A DNA stretch of 64,000 nucleotides from an uncultured Fidelibacterota bacterium (lineage in GTDB: Bacteria; Fidelibacterota; Marinisomatia; Marinisomatales; TCS55), in NCBI GenBank assembly GCA_902615915.1, contig CACMQQ010000003.1, forward strand, positions 124,001 through 188,000, given 5' to 3'. A model generated the notes under the pieces. It was given only the letters and a program-made list of their open reading frames with translations. It was not told the DNA's origin and made no database searches. The stretch's first letter is position 1. Each line of letters starts with the position of its first letter. The position numbers and the translations under genes were made by a program. This document shows, in pieces, positions 17,790 to 26,009 of the stretch.

Positions 17790-18908
17790 TTAAAAATTAA
17801 AGAAATACTCAGGCATTGAAATTACATATTTCAAATTAAAGAACCATCTCAAATACATTTTAACAGGCAACAAAACTCCTAATATCATCAATGATACAAA
17901 GATTGCATATCGAGAATATCCTAGTTCATCATAGAATTTTTTCAAAAGAGTTTTTGCAAGCAAAACAGGTAAAACACCTAAGATGATGAACATAATTATA
18001 AGGCCAGGGGCTTCACGCAACAAGATGTTTGAAGGCAATCCCATAGCTAACCATTTAACATAGAACAATTCTGACAAATTCACGTTAGTTAAGGCTTCAA
18101 GTCTGTGGGAGTCCCAATATTCAAAGGGTCCGAAAAATCCCCAATTAGGACCTCTTAAAAATGTGCCAATTACAATTAGAACATTCCATAGTACAAGCCA
18201 TCCAAATAGATATATTGATGCAGATAGTTTTCTATTCTTATAGCTATAAAAACCTGAACCATTAGGATCCCTATCAATGTAAGGTATAGCCATTAAGCCT
18301 ACGATGATCAAGGATGGCAAAACAACACCAGCATACCATGGATCGTAATATACTAACATTTCCTGTAAGCCTAAAAAATACCAAGGTGCTTTTGCTGGAT
18401 TGGGAGATTCAGATGGATTCGCAGGTTGCTCAATAGGTGCTGGTAATCCGATGGACCATATGAGCATAAATGCAGAAAACAGGACCAAAGATATCAATTC
18501 TACGTAGACCAGATCTGGCCATACAAGTACTTTATCATTCGGTGCCTCATAATACTCATCAACGGGTTTGCCCTCATCCATTAACTTATCATTCTCATAA
18601 GCTTGGCTCATACTTAACCAAGTAAAAAATATTAAAAGTATGATTAACCCTGATATTGGTACGTTGTCTGGCTTTAAGACAATGGATCTAAAATCGCTAT
18701 CACCCAAGCCAAAAACAAAAAACACAATGGTAACAGCTACCATTACAAACAAACCTTTTTTAGTCCATAGCTTGTCTATTTTCAATTTTTTGTTAACATT
18801 ATAAAACCAATCATTAGGCGGAAAAACAAAAGGAAAGCCAACTAAAATTGCAGTGAACAATATTGTCGGATTAGAAATATAATTAATTAATGATTTGAAG
18901 CCTTCCAT
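17790..18908 (-). CDS. petD: Cytochrome b C-terminal domain protein (subunit IV-like)
   Basis: The 372-residue membrane protein contains the C-terminal half of cytochrome b. The Qo-loop region reads NPAKAPWYFLGLQE where mitochondrial cytochrome b has PEWY, so the usual Glu is replaced. About eight hydrophobic helices are predicted, more than the three of PetD, with extra helices on both sides and a long soluble loop (about 115-150). It pairs with the b6-type half encoded 3 nt upstream to form a quinol-oxidising cytochrome b. The octaheme gene follows after 13 nt. Confidence 0.88.
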   Translation of the reverse strand: MEGFKSLINYISNPTILFTAILVGFPFVFPPNDWFYNVNKKLKIDKLWTKKGLFVMVAVTIVFFVFGLGDSDFRSIVLKPDNVPISGLIILLIFFTWLSMSQAYENDKLMDEGKPVDEYYEAPNDKVLVWPDLVYVELISLVLFSAFMLIWSIGLPAPIEQPANPSESPNPAKAPWYFLGLQEMLVYYDPWYAGVVLPSLIIVGLMAIPYIDRDPNGSGFYSYKNRKLSASIYLFGWLVLWNVLIVIGTFLRGPNWGFFGPFEYWDSHRLEALTNVNLSELFYVKWLAMGLPSNILLREAPGLIIMFIILGVLPVLLAKTLLKKFYDELGYSRYAIFVSLMILGVLLPVKMYLRWFFNLKYVISMPEYFFNF

Positions 18909-18911
18909 AGA

Positions 18912-19700
18912 TTAAACTGGTGTTGAGATTCCACCATCCTTTCTAATTCTCCAAAAATGTACTGCCATAAATATCATTATAATAAAAGGCAATCCAATAC
19001 AGTGTAAAACATAAAATCTCAATAACGTAGCCTCTCCAAGAAACCTGCCACCAATCAAACCAAATCTTGCATCGCTAGCTTTGGTAATAAAGTTAACGTC
19101 GCCTATTGCAAGTAATGATGCCCCAGGGCCCTCAGATCCTAAAAAAGGAGTAGCGCCAGCCATGTTAGAGCCTACAGCAATTGCCCATATTGCTAGCTGA
19201 TCCCATGGAAGCAAATAGCCAGTAAAGCTTAATAAGAGTGTGAGTACTAGCAAAATAACCCCAACAGACCAGTTGAATTCTCTTGGCGGTTTGTATGAAC
19301 CTGTCATAAATACACGAAACATATGTAGCCAAACAGCAATTACCATAGCATGGGCACCCCAACGATGAATCTCCCTCATAATACCGAACGGAACTTGCTC
19401 AGTTAAATCAATAATGTCGGTGTAAGCGTACTCAATCGTGGGCCTGTAATAAAACATTAAAAGTATTCCTGAAATGGTTAGGATGAGAAAAAGGAAAAAG
19501 GATAAACCCCCCATGCACCAGGTAAATTTTAACTTAACCGCATGCTTGGGAAGTCTGACAGGATGAAGGTGCAAAAACACAGAATTTAAAACAACCATCA
19601 TTCTTTGTCTTCGTGTAGTTGGAACACCACCACCACGGAAAATAGATTTCCATACCTGACCTTCGCTAATTTTTTCTAAAATAGACTTTTTTTCTGACAT
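18912..19700 (-). CDS. petB: Cytochrome b6-like N-terminal cytochrome b subunit
   Basis: The 262-residue protein has four membrane helices with four heme-ligand histidines: His112 and His126 (helix B, 13 residues between) and His233 and His248 (helix D, 14 between, the b6f-type spacing). Cys62 in TWCMGG aligns with the cysteine that covalently holds heme ci in cytochrome b6 and Bacillus-type b6c. FYYRPT follows as in b6. With the Rieske protein (5 nt upstream) and the subunit IV-like gene it forms the quinol oxidase module. Confidence 0.93.
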   Translation of the reverse strand: MSEKKSILEKISEGQVWKSIFRGGGVPTTRRQRMMVVLNSVFLHLHPVRLPKHAVKLKFTWCMGGLSFFLFLILTISGILLMFYYRPTIEYAYTDIIDLTEQVPFGIMREIHRWGAHAMVIAVWLHMFRVFMTGSYKPPREFNWSVGVILLVLTLLLSFTGYLLPWDQLAIWAIAVGSNMAGATPFLGSEGPGASLLAIGDVNFITKASDARFGLIGGRFLGEATLLRFYVLHCIGLPFIIMIFMAVHFWRIRKDGGISTPV

Positions 19701-19705
19701 AAATA

Positions 19706-20263
19706 TTAAACCTTCAAAAAGGCTTCAGGATCGTTCCATTGGCCTTTTTCTTCTTGATATTTTTGAGTTTTATCAACAATGATTTCACCATTATCAGCAA
19801 GAGTTATCTTATACCTCTCAAGTGGTCTTGGAGCTGGGCCTTCAAAATGTATCCCTGTGATCCTGAAACCACTTCCATGACATGGGCATTTAAACTTTTG
19901 GCCAGATGGTTGCCAATTTGGTGTGCAACCAAGATGTGTGCAAACAGTAGATAGGGCATAAATGCCATCATCATTTCTAACCATCCAAACACCGAATTTT
20001 TCTTTCCACCTCAAGTCAACTTCACCTATAGTATAGTCATCCGGAAAGCCTGCGCGAAAAGTTTGTACTGGCTCAAAAAGGACATTGGGAAAGAAAAATC
20101 TCAAAATCATGGTAAAAAAGCCACCCGCAGCAGCCACAAACGCTAACCAACCAACAGCAATCCATGAAATAATGCTTCTACGGGGCGCTGAAATTTCTTC
20201 TTGGACCTTTCCTAATGCCGCTGGTGGTCTAATTCTTATTTTAGTTTTAACTTCTTCAGACAT
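19706..20263 (-). CDS. petC: Rieske [2Fe-2S] protein
   Basis: The 185-residue protein has one membrane helix near residues 32-54 preceded by PRRSIIS, a twin-arginine-like signal usual for Rieske proteins exported folded by Tat. The cluster-binding boxes are CTHLGC and CPCHGSGF, both complete with the two Cys and two His ligands and the disulfide cysteines. It takes electrons from quinol at the Qo site. It begins 1 nt after the HEAT-repeat gene and precedes the cytochrome b6-like gene. Confidence 0.95.
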   Translation of the reverse strand: MSEEVKTKIRIRPPAALGKVQEEISAPRRSIISWIAVGWLAFVAAAGGFFTMILRFFFPNVLFEPVQTFRAGFPDDYTIGEVDLRWKEKFGVWMVRNDDGIYALSTVCTHLGCTPNWQPSGQKFKCPCHGSGFRITGIHFEGPAPRPLERYKITLADNGEIIVDKTQKYQEEKGQWNDPEAFLKV

Positions 20264-20264
20264 A

Positions 20265-21146
20265 TCAATTTAATATAGTGAATTTTTCTAATTCTGAACG
20301 TGCCGCTTCTCTTATTTTCAAATTAGGATCGCTAGTTTTTAAACCTTCGAGAATCCTCATCAAATCTTCGTTTTCAACATGGTGAGACACTTTAATGGCA
20401 ACTAAAATTATCTGAACCCGCTCCTTTTCATCTAAGTTTGAGAAAGAATTTAAATACTCTCTATCCAATAGGTCCATTAAAATCGTACGCGAAGACAAAT
20501 CTTTTTGTTTCGCTAATCCAATCGCTGCATCCCATCTAACATTTGGTTCTGTATCGTAAAGCATTGTCCTTAACGGTTCGTTGGTTGAATTTGTTCCAAT
20601 TTTACCCAAAGCCATCACCGAATGAAGTCTAGATTGAGCATCATTACTTTTTAATAGATCAACTAAAGAATTAACAGCTTTCTCATCACCTATATTCCCT
20701 AGGGCAAATGCACATGCCTGTATGACCCCTTCATTAGCACCACTTAAGCCATTAATTAGTGTATTGATATATCTTTTATCTTTAGTTGCACCCATGGCAA
20801 GAGCAAGATATTGTCTTATTCGATCATCTTTATCATTCGAATAATATTCAAAGGTATTGATCATCTCATTTACAAAGGAATCGTCCTTTGGTACCATTTT
20901 AGGATTAGATAAAAGCTTAGATAATTCAAAGGCGCCTTGCCATCTTTTAGTAACACCGCCAATTTTTACATCCTCTAAAAAATCTCTGGCAGTGTTTGGC
21001 TCTGATGTTAGAATCCTTATCATCAAAAATACCATAACAGCAAAAATTGAAATTATAAATGGTATTACAAAAAAACTGTGAATGACGACCTGAACAATGG
21101 ATTTTTTTTCATCTTTTTGCTCAGTAGCAGCATTATTGTCTTGCAT
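20265..21146 (-). CDS. Membrane-anchored HEAT-repeat protein heading the respiratory locus
   Basis: One membrane helix (about residues 22-44) is followed by 5-6 HEAT/PBS-lyase-like helical repeats of about 30 residues, with recurring patterns such as ALGNIGDEKAVNSLVDLLKSND and ALGKIGTNSTNEPL. These form a protein-binding solenoid; no enzymatic motif is seen. I place the start at ATG 21146 (293 residues); a TTG at 21164 would add six residues. As the first gene before the Rieske gene (1 nt gap) it may help assemble or scaffold the complex, which is inference from position. It begins only 26 nt after the tRNA-Leu gene. Confidence 0.8.
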   Translation of the reverse strand: MQDNNAATEQKDEKKSIVQVVIHSFFVIPFIISIFAVMVFLMIRILTSEPNTARDFLEDVKIGGVTKRWQGAFELSKLLSNPKMVPKDDSFVNEMINTFEYYSNDKDDRIRQYLALAMGATKDKRYINTLINGLSGANEGVIQACAFALGNIGDEKAVNSLVDLLKSNDAQSRLHSVMALGKIGTNSTNEPLRTMLYDTEPNVRWDAAIGLAKQKDLSSRTILMDLLDREYLNSFSNLDEKERVQIILVAIKVSHHVENEDLMRILEGLKTSDPNLKIREAARSELEKFTILN

Positions 21147-21172
21147 TGAATTTTCCGAAGTCAAAGTTTACG

Positions 21173-21254
21173 TGCCGCGGAAAGGACTCGAACCTTCACG
21201 CCATAAGGCACTGGTTCCTAAGACCAGCGTGTCTACCAATTCCACCACCGCGGC
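21173..21254 (-). tRNA. tRNA-Leu (anticodon UAG)
   Basis: A cloverleaf is readable on the minus strand: acceptor GCCGCGG/CCGCGGC, discriminator A, D-arm with GGTAGAC, anticodon stem CTGGT/ACCAG with loop CTTAGGA (anticodon TAG), a long variable arm as in Leu tRNAs, and the T-arm GGTTCGAGTCC. CCA is not encoded. Confidence 0.96.
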
Positions 21255-21318
21255 TATTGTTTAAGCTCTAAAATTACCAACTTCTGATGCTTTTGAAAAC
21301 ATTTTTAAGAAAAAATTT

Positions 21319-22494
21319 TTAAAAAAATGAAGAATTTAGATCATTGATTAAATCGCTACAATCTTCAATTCCAATCGATAGACGAATCAAGCTTTTGGTA
21401 ATTCCCATTTCAAGTTTTGATTCTACAGGAACTGCAGCATGAGTCATGTCATAGGGAACACAAACTAAACTCTCAACACCACCCAAACTTTCAGCAAGAG
21501 AAAAAATTTCTAATTTTTCTAAAAAATTATCTCTTTTTTCTTCAGATCCAATATCAAAGGATATCATATTGCCAAATATTCTTTCACCATTAGGGTTCAG
21601 TTGCTGTTTTGCTGCTAGCGAAAACTGGGGGTGTGACTCTAGGCCTGGATAAAGTAATTTTTTTGTATAGTTTTTTTTATACAGCCATTCTGCAATCTTC
21701 ATAGCATTATCACAAGACCTTTGGTAGCGCAATGAAAGAGTTTTTGTAGATCGCAATAAAATCCAATTATCAAAAGGACTTGGTACAGCACCAGTTGCTT
21801 TTAAAATAAAATGTAGTTTTTCATCTAATTCTTTATCATTTGTTGTCAATACTCCCCCCAAAAGATCAGAATGGCCTGACAGAGATTTAGTTGAGCTTTG
21901 CATGACCACATCTGCACCATAATCGATAGGTCGCTGACCGTAAGGACTCATAAAAGTATTGTCAACACTAAAAAGGATATTTCTTTGCTTGCACAAATGA
22001 GAAATTTTTTCAAGATCGCAAATTTCTAGCATGGGATTTGTCGGTGTTTCAACATGAATAAGTTTCGTATTCTGTTTTATGGCATTTTCAACATTTTCTA
22101 TTTTTCTGGTGTCAACCCAATCAAACGAAATGCCATGCCTAAGAAGAACATTCATAGACATTCGATAAGTTCCACCATATGTATTTCTTGATATAATTAT
22201 ATGATCACCTTTATTAAAAAGTTGAAAAAGAGCAGTTGTGGCTGCCATTCCAGTGCTAAAACATGTAGCATATTTAGCGTTGTCTAAAGCTGCTAGATTT
22301 TGCTCTAACCTATCTCTAGTAGGATTGGATACTCTGGAATAATCATGACCACGATTTTTATATACAGAATCTTTTAAAAAGGTTGAGGTTAAATGAATGG
22401 GAGGAGATATTGAACCAAATTCTTTATCAGGTGTATTTCCAATATGAATAGATTTAGTTGAAAAGCCTAATTTAGATTTTTTTCCAGACTTCAA
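21319..22494 (-). CDS. PLP-dependent trans-sulfuration enzyme (cystathionine gamma-synthase/lyase family)
   Basis: The 391-residue protein matches the Cys/Met metabolism PLP family: YSRVSNPTRD, the phosphate-binding FSTGMAATTA, VDNTFMSP, and the lysine site SSTKSLSGHSDLLGG. The end has SLGGVESLVCVPYDMTHA, which fits cystathionine gamma-synthase, gamma-lyase or methionine gamma-lyase; sequence alone does not separate them. It acts in methionine/cysteine interconversion in the cytoplasm. The start is TTG at 22494, overlapping the secA stop codon by 4 nt (TTGA), so translation is probably coupled to secA. The final residue lies 65 nt from the tRNA-Leu gene. Confidence 0.9.
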   Translation of the reverse strand: MKSGKKSKLGFSTKSIHIGNTPDKEFGSISPPIHLTSTFLKDSVYKNRGHDYSRVSNPTRDRLEQNLAALDNAKYATCFSTGMAATTALFQLFNKGDHIIISRNTYGGTYRMSMNVLLRHGISFDWVDTRKIENVENAIKQNTKLIHVETPTNPMLEICDLEKISHLCKQRNILFSVDNTFMSPYGQRPIDYGADVVMQSSTKSLSGHSDLLGGVLTTNDKELDEKLHFILKATGAVPSPFDNWILLRSTKTLSLRYQRSCDNAMKIAEWLYKKNYTKKLLYPGLESHPQFSLAAKQQLNPNGERIFGNMISFDIGSEEKRDNFLEKLEIFSLAESLGGVESLVCVPYDMTHAAVPVESKLEMGITKSLIRLSIGIEDCSDLINDLNSSFF

Positions 22495-25400
22495 ATTTGT
22501 TTATATCCTTGATTTAAATAATTATTTAGTTTTTTGTATTTGACTTGAATTCTTTTTCCACTAGGACTAACCAATTCAATTTTGTCATTTCTTCCCTTTT
22601 TTAAGTCATTCTGAATCGGCTGACTGCGCATATTTGATGACTGTGCTGCTTGTTCATTGAGAGGTTTTTCGCGAAAAATCATTCCTGTTGAATCTTGGTG
22701 ATTCTCTTGCACATTTCTAACATTCGTTGAATTTTCAATACCTGGATTAGCATTTACACTCTGAATTTGTGTTCTGTAGAGTCTTTGAACGGTAGATTCA
22801 TTTGTAGCGGATAACATTTGCTGAAACATTTGAAATCCTTCAGATTTATACTCTAACAAAGGATTTTTTTGCCCGTAAGCTCTCAAATTAATTCCTTCTC
22901 TAAGTTGATCCATAGCATAAAGATGATCCTTCCATTTTTCATCAATCGTACGCAATACGACAAACTTCTCAAAACCGCGAATTAATTTTTCTCCTAAAAG
23001 TGATTCCCTGTTTTTATAAACTGCAGAAGCTTCCTCAATTACTAAAGATTTAATATTATCAATTGACAATGCTTCAGAGTTACTAGGATGCAAGATTTTT
23101 TCTGTATTTAAATCAACTAAAAGATGGGATGAAAAATTCTGTTTTAATCTGTCCCAATCCCATTCTTCCAAATTTGGACTTTCATTTATTTCTAACTCTT
23201 CATCAATATAATCGGAAACCATTTCATTGATAGCTTCAGTTATATCGTCTTCATTTAAAGCTTGGTTTCTAATATCATAAACTACTTTTCTTTGCTGGTT
23301 CATAACATCGTCATATTCTAATAAATGCTTTCTGATGCCAAAATTCCTTTGTTCAACTTTTTTTTGTGCAGATTCTATTGCTCTTGTAACCATTTTTGCA
23401 GTTATGACCTCTCCTTCCTCAGCGCCTAACCTATCCATGACAGCTGCAATTCTTTCACTATTAAACAAACGCATCAAATCATCTTCAAGAGAAAGATAAA
23501 ACACGCTTGACCCGGGATCACCTTGTCTTCCAGATCTTCCTCTTAATTGGAGATCAATGCGCCTTGATTCATGACGCTCAGTTCCAATAATGTGCAAACC
23601 GCCAAGTTCTTTTATTCCATTGCCGAGTTTAATATCAGTTCCCCTGCCAGCCATATTTGTTGCTATTGTAACGGCTCCTTTTTGTCCAGCTCGAGCTACA
23701 ATCTCAGCTTCACTTTTATGCTGTTTTGCATTTAAGACATTATGCGGAACACCTTTTCTTTTTAACATTCTTGAAAGAAGCTCTGATGCTTCAACTGAAA
23801 TTGTACCCACTAATGAAGGTTGACCTTTTCTGTGGCATTGCTCAATTTCATTTACAACAGCATTATATTTTTCTCTTTTAGTTTTGTATATCAGATCGTC
23901 TTTATCAATTCTGGCTAACGATCTATGTGTGGGTATAACAATAACATCTAAATTATATATAGTTCCAAATTCTTCTGACTCAGTTTCAGCGGTACCTGTC
24001 ATTCCTGATAATTTGTCATACATTCTAAAATAATTCTGAATCGTTATTGTAGCTAGGGTTTGAGTTTCTCTTTCAACAGTTACATTTTCTTTAGCTTCCA
24101 AAGCCTGATGAAGGCCATCACTATATCTTCTTCCAGATAATATTCTTCCAGTGAATTCATCAACTATTTGAACGCGACCATTTTGCACAACATATTCAAC
24201 ATCTCTGTCATACATAGTATATGCTCTCAATAATTGAGTTAAGTTGTGAATTTTTCCAGAACGATCTGCATGAAGCTGATGTGCTTTTTCTTTCTCTTTG
24301 TCTTTATCCAGCTGGCTTAAAGCCTTATTAGTGTCAACATCATTCAACAATTCTCCAAGATCTGGTATAACGAACATATCTGGATTGTTTGGGGCCAAGG
24401 TATTGCGACCCTTTTCAGTTATGTCTATAACTTGTGTTTTTTCATCAACGCTGAAAAATAAGTCTTCATCCACCTCGTATAATTTTTTATCACGCATATA
24501 TTCTGATTCTACTTGGAATGCCAATTTCTTAGGACCAGCTTCTTGAAACACTTTTAAAAGTTTTGGGTGTTTAGGCATGCCTCTGAGAGCTTGCAAGTAT
24601 TTATAACCTGCTTCTTTTTCTTTACCTGATTCAAAAAAGTTATTTGCTTCGTTAATAATATCCGTAACCAAAATATTTTGTTTCTTTACTAGATTTTGGA
24701 TTAAAGGTTTAAGGTCAATGAATGAAGAGTCAACAGGTGCATCTACAGCACCTGATATAATTAAAGGTGTTCTCGCTTCATCGATCAACACCGAATCAAC
24801 CTCATCAACTATTGCAAAAGCATGTCCTCTTTGAACTTGATCTTCTTTTTGTAAAGACATGTTATCACGAAGATAATCAAAACCGAATTCATTATTTGTT
24901 CCGTATGTTATGTCACACAAGTAATTGGATCGTCTTTGGTCCGGATGCATCGAGTTCAATATGTAGCCTACTGATAAGCCTAATCTTCTGTAGACCTCAC
25001 CCATCCACTCCGCATCTCTTTGCGCCAAGTAATCGTTTACAGTAATTAAATGGACACCTCTTCCTGCTAACGCATTAAGATAGATAGGAAATACTGCAAC
25101 CAAAGTTTTGCCTTCTCCAGTTTTCATTTCAGCAACATTTCCCCTGTGAAGAATGATGCCTCCAATTATTTGAACATCGTATGGAATCATTTCCCATTTT
25201 GTTTCGCGCCCAACCACACTCCAAGACTTGCCACATAACCTCTTACACACTTCCTTTGCAAGAGCAAAAGCATCGGGTAATATTTCTTCTAAAGCTTCAT
25301 GCTCTGCCAGAAGAATATGTTTTTTTTGCTGATCAATATCCGAGAATTTCTCTAAGGCATCTTTTCTTGCTGAATCTACTTTTTTTGCAATTACGCTTCT

Positions 25401-25550
25401 AAATTGTCCTGATTTATGAATTATTTCTCCATCTGAGATATTTTCTATTTCAAGGTTCAGTGAATTAATCTTTTCAACAAGTGGTAAAATTTTTTTTATT
25501 TCTTTATCTGATTGAGAACCAAAGACTTTTTTAATTAAATTTTCAAGCAT
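22491..25550 (-). CDS. secA: Preprotein translocase ATPase SecA
   Basis: The 1019-residue motor has the Walker A region MKTGEGKTL, DEVDS (Walker B), helicase motifs TNMAGRGTDIKLG and GTERHESRRIDLQLRGRSGRQGD, and the preprotein cross-linking and helical wing domains. It is longer than E. coli SecA (901) because of an insertion in the first half (about 270-420), as in other FCB-group SecAs. The C-terminus ends in a basic region without the CxCx8CH zinc motif used for SecB binding. It drives export through SecYEG. It overlaps nusB by 8 nt upstream and the trans-sulfuration gene downstream. Confidence 0.97.
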   Translation of the reverse strand: MLENLIKKVFGSQSDKEIKKILPLVEKINSLNLEIENISDGEIIHKSGQFRSVIAKKVDSARKDALEKFSDIDQQKKHILLAEHEALEEILPDAFALAKEVCKRLCGKSWSVVGRETKWEMIPYDVQIIGGIILHRGNVAEMKTGEGKTLVAVFPIYLNALAGRGVHLITVNDYLAQRDAEWMGEVYRRLGLSVGYILNSMHPDQRRSNYLCDITYGTNNEFGFDYLRDNMSLQKEDQVQRGHAFAIVDEVDSVLIDEARTPLIISGAVDAPVDSSFIDLKPLIQNLVKKQNILVTDIINEANNFFESGKEKEAGYKYLQALRGMPKHPKLLKVFQEAGPKKLAFQVESEYMRDKKLYEVDEDLFFSVDEKTQVIDITEKGRNTLAPNNPDMFVIPDLGELLNDVDTNKALSQLDKDKEKEKAHQLHADRSGKIHNLTQLLRAYTMYDRDVEYVVQNGRVQIVDEFTGRILSGRRYSDGLHQALEAKENVTVERETQTLATITIQNYFRMYDKLSGMTGTAETESEEFGTIYNLDVIVIPTHRSLARIDKDDLIYKTKREKYNAVVNEIEQCHRKGQPSLVGTISVEASELLSRMLKRKGVPHNVLNAKQHKSEAEIVARAGQKGAVTIATNMAGRGTDIKLGNGIKELGGLHIIGTERHESRRIDLQLRGRSGRQGDPGSSVFYLSLEDDLMRLFNSERIAAVMDRLGAEEGEVITAKMVTRAIESAQKKVEQRNFGIRKHLLEYDDVMNQQRKVVYDIRNQALNEDDITEAINEMVSDYIDEELEINESPNLEEWDWDRLKQNFSSHLLVDLNTEKILHPSNSEALSIDNIKSLVIEEASAVYKNRESLLGEKLIRGFEKFVVLRTIDEKWKDHLYAMDQLREGINLRAYGQKNPLLEYKSEGFQMFQQMLSATNESTVQRLYRTQIQSVNANPGIENSTNVRNVQENHQDSTGMIFREKPLNEQAAQSSNMRSQPIQNDLKKGRNDKIELVSPSGKRIQVKYKKLNNYLNQGYKQI

Positions 25551-26007
25551 TAATTGACTCGTTTCGTGACTGATAAATTTTATCTAAAACCCCATTTACA
25601 AAACCTGAACTCTCGCTAGTGCTATATTCTTTTGCTAGTTCAATTGCTTCGCTAATTGATACTTTGGGAGGAATTTCATCTAAAAAGTGAATTTCACAAA
25701 TCGCTAAAGTCAGCAATATTCTGTCGATTAAAGCAACTCTATCAAATTCCCAATTATTCAATCGTGATTTTATCTCTTCTTCGCATTTAACCTTATTTTT
25801 TACTGATAAATTAAATAGTGATTCAATGTATTTTTTTTGATCATCATCAAATGATTTTCTTGAAAGTATATCGTCAAGAATTGAAGCAGATGGAAGTGGC
25901 CCCGTTTCAGATTTATCATTTACGTTATTATGAATCTCAAGAGCATACAAAGCCATCATAACAGCTTCTCTACTTTTCCTTCTAGGATGTTCAACACTGT
26001 TTTTCAT
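25543..26007 (-). CDS. nusB: Transcription antitermination factor NusB
   Basis: The start at ATG 26007 (MKNSVEHPRRKSREAVMMALYALE) gives 154 residues, typical of NusB; an upstream ATG at 26034 would lie inside ilvE and adds nine atypical residues. The all-helical protein carries the N-terminal RRKSREAVMMALYA RNA-binding arginine patch and the C-terminal LDEIPPKVSISEAIELAKEYS and FVNGVLDKI signature. NusB with NusE binds boxA RNA for rRNA antitermination. It lies 2 nt after ilvE and overlaps secA by 8 nt. Confidence 0.93.
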   Translation of the reverse strand: MKNSVEHPRRKSREAVMMALYALEIHNNVNDKSETGPLPSASILDDILSRKSFDDDQKKYIESLFNLSVKNKVKCEEEIKSRLNNWEFDRVALIDRILLTLAICEIHFLDEIPPKVSISEAIELAKEYSTSESSGFVNGVLDKIYQSRNESINA

Positions 26008-26009
26008 AT

